Of a stretch of 64,000 bases of DNA, positions 36,624 through 45,441 are shown piece after piece. Every line of letters starts with the position of its first letter. Positions within the stretch are counted from its first letter, which is position 1. The stretch lies in NCBI RefSeq assembly GCF_020524885.1, contig NZ_JAIVKJ010000002.1, positions 992,001-1,056,000 on the forward strand. The letters are read 5' to 3'. Source of the stretch: Microbulbifer elongatus. GTDB lineage: Bacteria; Pseudomonadota; Gammaproteobacteria; Pseudomonadales; Cellvibrionaceae. The translations under genes and the position numbers were made by a program. The notes under the pieces were generated by a model, which was not told where the DNA came from, ran no database searches, and worked only from the letters and a program-made list of their open reading frames with translations.

Positions 36624-37667
36624 ATGAATCAAACTCGCAATACAAACCGCCAGGTTACCTTGGCATCTCGCCCGCACGGCGCGCCTACACCAGATAATTT
36701 CAAGTTTGTTGAAACTGCTGTGCCAACGCCAGCTGACGGTGAGGTGCTCCTTAGGACTATTTACCTGTCGCTCGATCCATACATGCGTGGGCGTATGAGC
36801 GACGCAAAATCATACGCAGAACCCGTTGCCATTGGCGATGTGATGGTCGGTGGCAGCGTTTGTCGCATTGAAGAATCAAAGAACGCAGATTTTGAAAAAG
36901 GCGACTTGGTGGTGGCATTTGGCGGCTGGCAAGACTACTGCCTGTCAAATGGTGAGGGTTTGATCAAACTCGACAAAGCCATGTCACACCCATCCTATGG
37001 CTTGGGGGTATTGGGCATGCCGGGGTTAACCGCCTATATGGGCCTAATGGATATTGGTGAACCCAAGTCCGGTGAAACCCTGGTGGTGGCAGCAGCGACA
37101 GGTGCGGTAGGCAGCTTGGTTGGCCAAATTGGCAAAATCCAGGGCTGTAAGGTGATTGGTATAGCGGGCAGTCAGGAAAAATGCGACTACGCGGTGAATG
37201 AACTTGGGTTTGACGAGTGCCTTAATCATCACGCCGATGACTTGGATCAGCAACTTGCCAAGGCATGTGCAAAGGGAATTGATATCTACTACGAAAATGT
37301 TGGCGGCAAGGTGTTTGATGCGGTGCTGCCACTGCTAAATCCGAAAGCGCGTATTCCATTGTGTGGATTGATATCTCAATACAATGCGACGGATTTACCT
37401 GCGGGCCCAGATCGCATGCCATTATTAATGAGCAACGTACTCGTCAAACGTATAAAAATGCAGGGCTTTATTGTGTTTGATGACTATGGCCATCGCTATG
37501 GTGAGTTTCAGAACGCTATGGTGCCGTGGTTGTCGTCGGGTCAGATTAAATACAAAGAGGACATAGTCTCCGGTCTGGAAAACGCGGGGTCAGCGTTCAT
37601 CGGTTTGTTGCAGGGGGAGAACTTTGGGAAGCTTGTGGTGCACGTTGGTCCGGAGGGATTAGGTTGA
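36624..37667 (+). CDS. NADP-dependent MDR-family double-bond reductase
   Basis: About 347 residues from the ATG at 36624, preceded by CAGGTG; the longer frame upstream is not protein-like. It is a zinc-free medium-chain reductase of the leukotriene B4 12-hydroxydehydrogenase/CurA type: LSLDPYMRGRMSD near the N-terminus, the Rossmann motif ATGAVGSLVGQIGK about residue 155, and GFIVFDDY near the C-terminus. Such enzymes reduce alpha,beta-unsaturated aldehydes and ketones with NADPH. It stands alone. The physiological substrate is unknown and detoxification of reactive enals is plausible. Confidence 0.88.
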   Translation: MNQTRNTNRQVTLASRPHGAPTPDNFKFVETAVPTPADGEVLLRTIYLSLDPYMRGRMSDAKSYAEPVAIGDVMVGGSVCRIEESKNADFEKGDLVVAFGGWQDYCLSNGEGLIKLDKAMSHPSYGLGVLGMPGLTAYMGLMDIGEPKSGETLVVAAATGAVGSLVGQIGKIQGCKVIGIAGSQEKCDYAVNELGFDECLNHHADDLDQQLAKACAKGIDIYYENVGGKVFDAVLPLLNPKARIPLCGLISQYNATDLPAGPDRMPLLMSNVLVKRIKMQGFIVFDDYGHRYGEFQNAMVPWLSSGQIKYKEDIVSGLENAGSAFIGLLQGENFGKLVVHVGPEGLG

Positions 37668-37799
37668 GGCGTTAGGTGAAGGGCGAAAATCAAGATGCCA
37701 GTTTCTAGTTCGTCATCTTTTTCCCCACAAGAACCCTCTGGTCTGCTATGTATTAGCAGATAAAAAGCCCTCTTCACTCCGCTAACAAATGAGAAGCCC

Positions 37800-39752
37800 A
37801 TGCGATTTCCGCTCTATACCATAATGTTTGTCGCGCTACTGTCTGCTTGCAGCGCCGATAAAGGCAACCAGGATGCACAAAACGCCGGCGGGGCGCCCGA
37901 CTCGACGACAGCAAGTGAGCAGAGTCCGGCGGAGGATACGAATGCCCCTAAAACCGATTCGTCTGAAGCGGAAAACACGGCAGCGGCAAAATCGGTGAAG
38001 GCCAACCCTAATCGCGACGTGTATTTCGGCAATCTACACGTACACACTCGCTGGTCGTTCGACGCATACATTAACTCCGCCTGGGTGAATCCCGAAGATG
38101 CCTACCGCTGGGCGATGGGTGAGGAGATACCGGCTGGCAACGGGATCGGGCAGCCGCTACAAATTCAAAATGCTTTGGACTGGTACATTGTCTCCGATCA
38201 CGCGGAGTACCTCGGTGCACTGCCGCAAATGGAGGATCCTGATAGCCCCATCAGCAAGCACCCGCTGGCGGCCGATATCACTGGTGACGATCCGAAAAAA
38301 TCCTTCGATGCTTATGGCACCATCAGTGATGGTATGTATGCCAACCCGCCGAATGTAGATCCGATTCTCGGCGATAAGAAATTTGCCAGAACGGTGTGGT
38401 CCGAAGTCGTAAAAATTGCGGACAAGTATTACAGACCGGGCAAGTTCACTACCATGCCCGGATATGAGTGGACATCGGCACCAGACTGGCGAAATATCCA
38501 CCGTGTTGTCATTTTCCGTGACAGTGCCAAAGTGCCCGATGCGCCATTCTCAGCCCTCGATTCCAGTAAACCCGAAGACTTGTGGCGCTGGATGGATGCG
38601 CAGCGTGACTCAGGCAATGATCTCCTCGCAGTGCCGCACAATGGTAACGCGAGCGATGGGATCATGTTCCCTGTGGATAAGTCTTTTGGCGGTAGCTCGC
38701 TGGACAAGGAGTACGCCTCAGCGCGCATGCGCAACGAACCCGTATATGAGCTTACACAAATCAAGGGAACCTCCGAAACGCATCCCGCCCTGTTTCCCAA
38801 CGATGAGTTCGGTGATTTTGAGCTCTGGGATTACACCCTCGCGCCCACCGCGACACCGCCCGAGCACAAGAAGGGAGGCTACGCGCGGGAAGCGTTAATT
38901 CGTGGGCTCAAGCTTGAAAGTGAAGGTAAGGGCAACCCGTTCAAATTTGGCTTTATCGGCGATTCCGACACGCATAACGGCGCCTCAGCGATCGAGGAAG
39001 ATAACTACACCGGAAAGTTTGGCTTCGAGATCGACCCGAAACACCGGCTGGAGGGCCCTCCCGGCGTGGATGAAAAAGGAGCCAAGCAGGTACGGGATTT
39101 CAGCTCTGGTGGGGTGGCGGCGGTCTGGGCGGAATCCAACACCCGGGATGGCATCTTTGAAGCGATCAAACGCAAAGAGACTTACGCTACCTCCGGGCCC
39201 CGCCCAATGGTGCGGTTCTTCGGTGGGTTCGACATGTCCGGAATCTCACTCGGCACGGAGGATGGCGTCAAACAAGCCTATGCCAAGGGAGTACCGATGG
39301 GCGGAGACTTGCCCGCAGCGACAGACGGCGCACCGACCTTCATCGTACAGGCTCTTAAGGAGCCAGACGGCGCGAACCTCGATCGCATCCAGATCATCAA
39401 AGGCTGGGTCGACAAGTCAGGCAAGCAGCAGTCAAAAATCTTTGACGTCGCACTTTCCGGTGACAGGAAGCCCGGCCCCGACGGGAAGATCCCGCCGGTG
39501 GGCAATACCGTAAACGAAAAAGATGCGACCTATGAAAACACCATCGGCGATAACCAGCTGGTCGCCACTTGGACCGACCCGGAGTTCGATCCCGCGCAAC
39601 CCGCGATGTACTATGCCCGCGTTCTGCAAATTCCCACGCCCCGCTGGTCCACTTATGACGCGGTCCGAAACAATCTAAAGAGACCGGAAGACTTGCCGGT
39701 AAGTATTCAGGAGCGCGCCTGGACATCACCGATCTGGTATACCCCGAATTAG
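37800..39752 (+). CDS. DUF3604 lipoprotein
   Basis: A 650-residue lipoprotein. The signal peptide MRFPLYTIMFVALLSAC carries a lipobox (LSAC, Cys 17). An Asp/Ser/Thr-rich spacer precedes the DUF3604 domain, which begins YFGNLHVHTRWSFDAY and includes YIVSDHAEYLG, TTMPGYEWT and GFIGDSDTHNGASA. The His/Asp/Glu residues resemble those of PHP-type metal hydrolases. DUF3604 proteins are frequent in marine bacteria and their activity is not established. It is monocistronic, with 133 bp before it and 151 bp after it. Confidence 0.85.
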   Translation: MRFPLYTIMFVALLSACSADKGNQDAQNAGGAPDSTTASEQSPAEDTNAPKTDSSEAENTAAAKSVKANPNRDVYFGNLHVHTRWSFDAYINSAWVNPEDAYRWAMGEEIPAGNGIGQPLQIQNALDWYIVSDHAEYLGALPQMEDPDSPISKHPLAADITGDDPKKSFDAYGTISDGMYANPPNVDPILGDKKFARTVWSEVVKIADKYYRPGKFTTMPGYEWTSAPDWRNIHRVVIFRDSAKVPDAPFSALDSSKPEDLWRWMDAQRDSGNDLLAVPHNGNASDGIMFPVDKSFGGSSLDKEYASARMRNEPVYELTQIKGTSETHPALFPNDEFGDFELWDYTLAPTATPPEHKKGGYAREALIRGLKLESEGKGNPFKFGFIGDSDTHNGASAIEEDNYTGKFGFEIDPKHRLEGPPGVDEKGAKQVRDFSSGGVAAVWAESNTRDGIFEAIKRKETYATSGPRPMVRFFGGFDMSGISLGTEDGVKQAYAKGVPMGGDLPAATDGAPTFIVQALKEPDGANLDRIQIIKGWVDKSGKQQSKIFDVALSGDRKPGPDGKIPPVGNTVNEKDATYENTIGDNQLVATWTDPEFDPAQPAMYYARVLQIPTPRWSTYDAVRNNLKRPEDLPVSIQERAWTSPIWYTPN

Positions 39753-39903
39753 ACCTGAATAGCGCAGGGGACTGTTCCAGATTCCAAGAGTACCGACAGC
39801 CTGGTACCGAAATCAGCCTGGACAGGTAAAACGGGTGAGTAATCTGTATTTATATGTTAGAACTGCCTCAACACAATAAATAAATGACCGTGGGAGCAGG
39901 CCG

Positions 39904-40776
39904 ATGCAGTTATCCGCGTGGCATGACTCTGGGCAGTATCTCGATTACCGTGGGCATAGAATTTTTTACCGGGTGGAAGGTCAGGGGCCAGAGCTGCTGC
40001 TGATCCATGGTTTTCCGACCTCCAGCTGGGACTGGAAAAAAGTTTGGCCGGAATTAACCCGGCACTACCGGTGTATCACTCTGGACATGCTGGGCTTTGG
40101 CTACAGCAGTAAACCGCGGCAAAAATACCTGATATCTGAACAGGCCGATATCTTTGAAAATTTGCTGGATACTCTGGGTGTGGAAGCTGCGCACCTAATC
40201 GCCCATGATTACGGCGATACCGTTGCACAAGAACTGCTGTCGCGGCAACTGGACGGGGAGCTCACTTTTTCTATCCAGTCGCTGCATCTTTTGAATGGCG
40301 GTTTGTTCCCAGAAACCCATCGTGCATTGTTGATCCAAAAACTCATGCTTAGCCCTTGCGGTGGCTTACTTGCCCGGTTGTTCAGCCGGAAAAAACTGGA
40401 GAAAAATTTCAGGAAGATTTTCGGCCCCGCTACAGCGCCTTCGCAGCAAGAGATTGATGATTTTTGGCAACTCATTACCCACAATCGTGGGCAGCTGGTT
40501 ATGCACCGGCTGATGGATTACATGAATCAGCGGCGCCAGTACCGCGAGCGCTGGGTATCGGCACTGCAGAAAGTCTCTATTCCCACGCGGTTGACCGTGG
40601 GGTTATCCGATCCGATCTCGGGTGCGCATATGGTAGAGCGATACCGGGAGCTCATTCCCAATCCTGATATCGTGGAGCTCGAAAATATTGGCCATTATCC
40701 GAATGTGGAAGCGCCGGCCAGAATAATTTCTTCGATAACGAATTTTTTACGCACCCAAGTGCGTGCGGTGTCATGA
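39904..40776 (+). CDS. MEST-like alpha/beta hydrolase
   Basis: A 290-residue alpha/beta hydrolase. The oxyanion loop is HGFPTSSWDW. The nucleophile elbow reads AHDYGDTVAQELL with Asp102 as nucleophile, so it is of the epoxide hydrolase/haloalkane dehalogenase type, not a Ser esterase. The catalytic His is probably in NIGHYPN near the C-terminus. The text LNGGLFPETHRALLIQKL, YMNQRRQYRERWV and HDYGDTVAQEL is strikingly close to the animal MEST/PEG1 protein (established from memory of that sequence). The substrate is unknown. It stands alone between DUF3604 and the 2OG oxygenase, convergent with the latter. Confidence 0.85.
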   Translation: MQLSAWHDSGQYLDYRGHRIFYRVEGQGPELLLIHGFPTSSWDWKKVWPELTRHYRCITLDMLGFGYSSKPRQKYLISEQADIFENLLDTLGVEAAHLIAHDYGDTVAQELLSRQLDGELTFSIQSLHLLNGGLFPETHRALLIQKLMLSPCGGLLARLFSRKKLEKNFRKIFGPATAPSQQEIDDFWQLITHNRGQLVMHRLMDYMNQRRQYRERWVSALQKVSIPTRLTVGLSDPISGAHMVERYRELIPNPDIVELENIGHYPNVEAPARIISSITNFLRTQVRAVS

Positions 40777-40987
40777 TTTCCAAATTGAAATCAATTCCTG
40801 AGAGTTTGCAGGTAAATACGTGGTCGAAAAGTTTGCTGGAGATGCCGTAATATCTCCCTTTAAGCTATCTCTTGAAAGACAATCCCACCAGTAACCCCGC
40901 CAGTAGAGACAGCTTCCACGCTCAGGTCACCGTCCAGGTATACCGGTTGGTCTGGAGCCGTCTCTCCCGGTGCCGGCATAGTATTGC

Positions 40988-41677
40988 TCAGGTGGTTACA
41001 GCGTCACTTTTTCCCCCAAGCTTGCCCAGTAGAGCTTTCAGTTTATGCGCAAACCTGCCGCGCTTGGCCTTGCGTGCCTTGTCTTTTGCGCTGACCAGCC
41101 AGGCTACCTGAATGACCAAACGCTCACCCTGGTAGGGTAGGTGGCCATGAAAAGAGTTGTCTGCCCGTTTGAAGGCTGCCAGGGTGCCATACTCGGGTTT
41201 GATCTCCGGAACAACCGTATCCTCGTAATTATCAATACTTTTCAGAAAACGCAGACAACCGTCGCTCGTTGTCGGCCAGTCAGTGTTGAGGTAGAGCAGA
41301 GCGGTGGCGATCTTGGATTTTCCGTCGGTGTGTATATTGCCGTGGCGTTTTTTCAGGCTGCGGGAAATGGAAATGTAGGTGGGGTACTGGGCCAGTTCTT
41401 CGACACCCAGGTGATCACCTATCGCATTGGCAAACTCTGTCGAGGTCATTTCATCGATGAGCTGATTGATGCTCTCCCCGCAATCCTCTTTTTCATAGGG
41501 AAGATACCCTGCGCCCCTCAGTTTGGGGAAATGTTCCTGAAGTTCGTGAATAGAGTCACGTGGGAGCAGGTTGCGGGCAACCAGGAAGGAAAACGGTTCA
41601 GATCTGACAAGAAGTTTTTCCTGGTTCAGTGCAGGGAGAGTCAGGTACTGGCAGATATCTGTGGAGATCGTTGTCAT
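40988..41677 (-). CDS. 2-oxoglutarate/Fe(II)-dependent oxygenase
   Basis: A 229-residue cytosolic dioxygenase. The iron facial triad is visible: H116 and D118 in NIHTDGK, and a distal His (H177 or H179) in NSFHGHLP, followed by R186 in GERLVIQ, which would bind 2-oxoglutarate. It resembles prolyl-hydroxylase-like 2OG enzymes of the family that includes bacterial small-molecule and protein hydroxylases. The C-terminal tail is very Lys/Arg rich. The target is unknown. It is read towards the MEST-like gene, and the ssrA-linked foreign DNA begins 127 bp upstream of its start. Confidence 0.78.
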   Translation of the reverse strand: MTTISTDICQYLTLPALNQEKLLVRSEPFSFLVARNLLPRDSIHELQEHFPKLRGAGYLPYEKEDCGESINQLIDEMTSTEFANAIGDHLGVEELAQYPTYISISRSLKKRHGNIHTDGKSKIATALLYLNTDWPTTSDGCLRFLKSIDNYEDTVVPEIKPEYGTLAAFKRADNSFHGHLPYQGERLVIQVAWLVSAKDKARKAKRGRFAHKLKALLGKLGGKSDAVTT

Positions 41678-42169
41678 TATTGTGTCTCTTTTTCGAGGAT
41701 ATTCTAATCAGGCGTGCTCTGAGCCACTGGTGTGTAAAACCGACGTTTTAAAACTACCAGACTCTTTGTCAAGGGCCAACTACAGGCGGTAACGCACTGA
41801 GATAGATGGCGGGAGTCGAACCCGCGTCCCCAGCCGTTATAGTTCGGGCCTTTGGGGCGGGTTTTCCGTGCTGGTGTTACAACTGGTGTTACAAAAAGTG
41901 CTGCGTGCCGATCGCTTTTGACCTGCGCCCGCTACTTCCTGAGCTTGCACTGGTAATTGGAAATGCCGGCGAAAACCTGCGCCAATAATGAATCGGCGAA
42001 TTGGGCTTGTCCGACATTTTAAAGGTCTAGGTGTAAGGTTCTGATGACGCCCACAGGGGAGAAGAGTCAGGTGCCCTCCTGCTTGCTAGCCCCAGCCTGC
42101 TTTAATTTTCCGGCATCTCAGTCAGCACCCATCAGCCACGGTTCGGGCTGACCGTGCTTTACTGGCTTT
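41678..42169. other. 492-bp gap across the left end of the ssrA-linked DNA
   Basis: It contains the distal ssrA fragment (41804-41829) and, 40 bp inside it, two tandem copies of CTGGTGTTACAA (41870-41893), which look like integrase arm sites. No gene is credible; an open frame that begins in the att fragment is a by-product of the tmRNA sequence. Confidence 0.5.
41804..41829. repeat. Distal attachment-site copy (26 bp of the ssrA 3' end)
   Basis: Identical over 26 bp to 51335-51360, covering the T-arm and part of the acceptor stem of tmRNA (it includes GGGAGTCGAACCCGCG). Sequence differs on both sides, as expected of attL/attR. Confidence 0.85.
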
Positions 42170-42514
42170 ATGGAAATGCTATTGAGCCGTTATTCACCAT
42201 TTGCTCTATACAGTGTGCTTGTTAAGGGTGTAGCACCGGCAGCAGTCGGTTTCGGCTTTCATGCTTTAGAGGTATCCCTCGATCGCATGTACCCCGGTTC
42301 TTTCCCAGTAGCGGTGGCTCTGCGCTGGGCTGCGGACAATGGTGTTATTGATGCCTCAGCCCTTGCGGCACCAGGCAAGCTGAAGGTGGAACAAGGGGTT
42401 ACCAAGGGCTCGATAAAACTCGATGGTGACGCCAAGAAGTTTGAAGAGTTCGTCTCTCTGTTGGATACGTTTGATCCCTGGTATCAAGTGGTGCTGCCGA
42501 TGGGAACGAAATAG
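42170..42514 (+). pseudogene. Fragment of an alkylsulfatase-like C-terminal domain
   Basis: A 114-codon open frame. Its last ~45 residues (KGSIKLDGDAKKFEEF then LLDTFDPWYQVVLP) look like the extreme C-terminus of metallo-beta-lactamase-fold alkylsulfatases (SdsA1/YjcS type), which ends G.I...GD...L...LLD.FD.WF.IV.P. The preceding ~65 residues are not recognised, and the MBL domain is absent. So it is probably a truncated relic. It is followed 89 bp later by the intact arylsulfatase gene. An independent small SCP2-like protein cannot be excluded. Confidence 0.45.
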
Positions 42515-42603
42515 GAAACACCGGAGTCAGCACCCGCGTGCGCTGGTGTCCGACGTTCACGTGCGATGAACGCAAGTACCCTAAAGGTGGAGCGAAACCG
42601 GAA

Positions 42604-44346
42604 ATGATAAGGACATCGAAATTGGTAGTAGCCAGTCTGTGCAGAGCGGCGCTCGTCTTCAGTATTGGCGCATTGACAATAGTCGCTACCAGCGTGCTGG
42701 CTGCTGCCGCGGAGCCGGATGGCACGAAGCCCAACATTCTCTTCATTATGCCGGACGATGTCGGGATCTTTAACGTTGGTGCCTACCACCGCGGGCTGAT
42801 GGTGGGTGAGACGCCAAACATCGACCGCATCGCAAAAGAGGGTGTGCTGTTTACCGACTATTACGGACAGCAGAGCTGCACTTCCGGGCGCACAGCGTTC
42901 GTCACCGGCATGAATCCCTTGCGCGCGGGGATGCTCCTGCCCCAGCTTCCCGGTGCGACCAGCTCCCTGTTACCCGGCACGCCGTCCATCGGCAAGTTTC
43001 TTAACGATCTTGGCTACAACACGGGCCAGTTTGGTAAGAACCACCTCGGCGACAAGACTGGCTCACTGCCAACTGCACACGGCTTTCAAGAGTTCTGGGG
43101 CTATCTCTACCATTTAGACGCTATGCAGGGGGTGAGTTTTCCAGATATCAACAAATCGCCTACCGACCAGACCGTCGTACCAGCGTGCAAGAACACTCCG
43201 GTCAGGGGGCTTTCGGACCCGCCGGGCGCCATCGATCCCAAGGACGGGCTGTGTATGACGCCTCCCCGCCCCATCATCGCGTGCACTTCCTCGGACGGCA
43301 CGGAGAAGAACCAGACCTGCAAAGATGAGGGGCCGTTGACGCTGGAGCGGTCGAAAACCGTGGATGAGGAAATATCCGCAAAGGTGATTGACTTCCTCGA
43401 TCGAAATGATCCCAAGAAGACGGGCAAGCCCTTCTTTGTTTACTACAACCCGGCGCGTATGCACGTTACCACGATGCTTCCAGACAAGTACCTGGATATG
43501 CTCGGAGAGAAGGGCGGCAAGGACTGGGGCCTCAACGAAGCCGGCATGAAGCAGCTCGACGACAACATCGGCTACGTTTTGAAAAAGCTCGAGGACATGG
43601 GGCAGCTCGACAACACACTCGTCATCTTCACCACAGATAATGGCGCTGAAACCATCACCTATCCGGATGGCGGTGTAACGCCTTTCCGGGGCGGTAAGCT
43701 GACCACTTGGGAAGGTGGTATGCGTTTACCGCTGCTAGTGCGCTGGCCGGGGCATATTGAGCCGGGCAGGGTGGAGAACGGGATATTCTCGGTTCTGGAT
43801 TGGGTGCCCACTCTGGTCAATATTGCCGGCGGCCCCTCTGGGGACGGGTTGAAGCAACAGATTGAGGCCGGTAAGTATTCTGGAATCGTCAAGACAACCC
43901 TGGACGGCGTCGACCAGCGTGCCTACCTGGAGGGTAAGGGGGAGTCCGCGCGCGACTATGTCTTTTACTACAGCGGCTCGCATCCTTCGGCAGTCCGTTA
44001 CAAGAACTGGAAGTTCTATTTCGCCATGGCCCCCGATAACGCTCAGGGTGGTTTCATGGGTGTGCAGACGTACCACTGGACCCAGGTGAACAACATCAGG
44101 CGTGATCCGTTCGAAGAGAACGTGCTTAATGACAAGAGTGCCTTGATGGTTGGCGGTGCACTGGGTGCGCCTTCCACAGCCTATATCTACGACTGGAACC
44201 TGCTGCCGATCGGGCAAATGATGTGGTTAAAGGAACTAGAGACATACAAGAAGTTCCCACCGCTGCAGTCTCCTGCGAGCTACAACCTCGATCAGATCAT
44301 CCAACAGATGAAGGAGCAAAAGACCACGAGCCATATGGGTGAATAG
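42604..44346 (+). CDS. Exported sulfatase with variant CTSGR active site
   Basis: About 580 residues from the ATG at 42604. An open frame to 42538 adds 22 residues that do not look like a signal peptide. Residues 1-36 are a signal peptide ending LAAAAEP. The sulfatase fold is shown by NILFIMPDDVG (metal Asp pair, ~51-52), the active-site region QQSCTSGRTAFVTG with C92, GKNHLGD, and VIFTTDNGAE. The nucleophile motif is C-T-S-G-R. The usual consensus for formylglycine formation is C-x-P/A-x-R, so Ser in the third position is unusual. It would act in the periplasm on a sulfate ester, perhaps of an algal polysaccharide. No maturase (FGE or anSME) gene is in the window. Confidence 0.85.
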   Translation: MIRTSKLVVASLCRAALVFSIGALTIVATSVLAAAAEPDGTKPNILFIMPDDVGIFNVGAYHRGLMVGETPNIDRIAKEGVLFTDYYGQQSCTSGRTAFVTGMNPLRAGMLLPQLPGATSSLLPGTPSIGKFLNDLGYNTGQFGKNHLGDKTGSLPTAHGFQEFWGYLYHLDAMQGVSFPDINKSPTDQTVVPACKNTPVRGLSDPPGAIDPKDGLCMTPPRPIIACTSSDGTEKNQTCKDEGPLTLERSKTVDEEISAKVIDFLDRNDPKKTGKPFFVYYNPARMHVTTMLPDKYLDMLGEKGGKDWGLNEAGMKQLDDNIGYVLKKLEDMGQLDNTLVIFTTDNGAETITYPDGGVTPFRGGKLTTWEGGMRLPLLVRWPGHIEPGRVENGIFSVLDWVPTLVNIAGGPSGDGLKQQIEAGKYSGIVKTTLDGVDQRAYLEGKGESARDYVFYYSGSHPSAVRYKNWKFYFAMAPDNAQGGFMGVQTYHWTQVNNIRRDPFEENVLNDKSALMVGGALGAPSTAYIYDWNLLPIGQMMWLKELETYKKFPPLQSPASYNLDQIIQQMKEQKTTSHMGE

Positions 44347-44441
44347 CCTGAAAGTATTTGCCTGCTGGCCACTTTAATCTTCTATTGGTGCTCCATCTAT
44401 TCTGCGCATGGAGCATGGATTTAACCCGGCGCTTTTGCATG

Positions 44442-44505
44442 CATCCCACCAAATTAAAAAGGCCCGTTACCTTGCGGTAACGGGCCTTTTTAATTTGGTG
44501 GGATG
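44442..44505. terminator. Perfect 30-bp inverted repeat fused to a tRNA-like 3' end
   Basis: Two 30-base arms with a 4-base loop and no mismatch. The core is GGCCCGTTACC/GGTAACGGGCC flanked by A-tract and T-tract, so it terminates in both directions. On the minus strand the loop is GCAA (a GNRA tetraloop), and the text just before the stem is TTCGACTCCCGCCATCCCACCA in outline, i.e. a tRNA/tmRNA-like 3' end, whose last bases are part of the palindrome. It separates the sulfatase gene from element B. Confidence 0.8.
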
Positions 44506-44517
44506 GCGGGAGTCGAA
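44502..44517. repeat. Partial att core, left end of element B
   Basis: GATGGCGGGAGTCGAA, 16 bp identical to 51336-51351 and 41805-41820. The match stops within the T-loop (AAAAGTCCC follows instead of CCCGCG). Confidence 0.6.
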
Positions 44518-44569
44518 AAAGTCCCTGGAGTTCCCGTAAAATCAGCCAATTCTGGTCAGGGTAGTCGGC

Positions 44570-44640
44570 AACCCCACAAATAACCCCACCACCTGCCCAA
44601 GGTACTCAGTGGGTACTCCATTTGGGGAGGCAGTGGGGTT
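44570..44640. repeat. Putative integrase arm sites, left end of element B
   Basis: CAACCCCACAAA, ATAACCCCACC and GTGGGGTTGC within 70 bp of the left att core. The same ATAACCCCACC and GTGGGGT words recur beside the integrase promoter at 51140-51235, as expected of arm-type sites bound by the N-terminal domain of a tyrosine recombinase. Confidence 0.5.
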
Positions 44641-44650
44641 GCATCACGGT

Positions 44651-44998
44651 TTACTGATTAGCCGCGTCGTCTACACAGCGGAAGTAAAAAGTAACGTGCC
44701 GTGATTCATAGTAACCAGTCATGTTTGCACCGGTTCCTACAATTGCGTTATTTCCGCCTGTTTGCTCTGAGTCCTTCAGCTCGTACTTGCCGTTGCAGTG
44801 GTCATGCATTTTCTTATATGCATCCTGACGACGGGACTTCTGTACAAAGCTTGCTCCCTCTGCCAAGTATGAAACCTTCAGCCAGTCAGAATTAGCTTCA
44901 TTAACCGGTGCGTACTCTCCGAAGTCGTTAGCCATCTCAACATTGCTTACACAACCGGCCAGCGCAATTACAGATACTGCAGCAAGTAGCTTCTTCAT
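44651..44998 (-). CDS. Small lipoprotein, island cargo
   Basis: A 115-residue lipoprotein: MKKLLAAVSVIALAGC is a signal peptide with a clear lipobox (LAGC, Cys16). The mature part is hydrophilic with two further cysteines (HDHCNGKYEL and YFRCVDD) that may pair. The KLKV-type strands and the ending HVTFYFRCVDDAANQ are common to small outer-membrane lipoproteins of unknown role. No family is recognised with certainty. It is the last gene of element B, with 443 bp upstream, so probably transcribed alone. Surface exclusion of phages is one possible role for lipoproteins on such islands; that is a guess. Confidence 0.7.
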   Translation of the reverse strand: MKKLLAAVSVIALAGCVSNVEMANDFGEYAPVNEANSDWLKVSYLAEGASFVQKSRRQDAYKKMHDHCNGKYELKDSEQTGGNNAIVGTGANMTGYYESRHVTFYFRCVDDAANQ

Positions 44999-45441
44999 AA
45001 GTTCCCCAAATATTGTTTATTTTATGTTCGGTATGGCAGTACTGAAAGGCGCCATAATCAACATTAAATTAGGCCGGTGGGGGTTCGTCAAGACTTATAA
45101 AACGTGACTGTATTCACGTTACGCAGGTTGTTTGGAACGTAAGCAAATTGTCTATTTCCCCCCCACTCTTAAATTTGCGGGCGCGTGTTTTCCGTTACCC
45201 GCATGGTGTACCCCAAAAGCCCTAGAGATTTAGCCCCCCCTCCCCATAACTGCTTCTCCCGTCGCCTGTGGAGACAGTTCACGGGGTGGGTTGGTTAAAA
45301 ATTATTCTGTCACGCAGAATTCATATCCCGCGCGGCCGCGTACCTACATAGGGTGCTCCAAAGGGAAGTACCCTCTTGCCTCATAGAAGCTTACTCTCGT
45401 AAGCGGCGATAGATACGTCCGGCTCTCTTTAGCTCTCATAC
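44999..45441. other. 443-bp gap in element B
   Basis: No open frame, repeat or RNA signature that I can support. It is AT-rich just upstream of the lipoprotein gene (promoter) and then of mixed composition, including a run of C (CCCCCCCTCCCC near 45233). Confidence 0.4.

Larger units (their letters stand above)
41804..44517. mobile_element. Element A: relic integrated next to ssrA DNA, carrying a sulfatase
   Basis: Bounded on the left by a perfect 26-bp copy of the ssrA 3' end (41804-41829) and on the right by the partial 16-bp copy at 44502. It carries a fragment of an alkylsulfatase-like gene, one intact sulfatase gene and a large palindrome, and no integrase. I read it as an older element displaced from ssrA by element B. 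The alternative is that 41804-51360 is one island and the middle copy is chance or a remnant. Confidence 0.5.

Noticed and set aside
41806-41988. 60-codon plus-strand frame beginning MAGVEPASPAV
   Set aside because: The start is the translated antisense of the tmRNA 3' end (att copy); such frames arise at every tRNA-linked att site and have no protein support.
44502-44517. An intact tRNA gene at the middle att copy
   Set aside because: Only the T-arm and acceptor 3' part are present, one base short of a normal acceptor stem; there is no anticodon arm.
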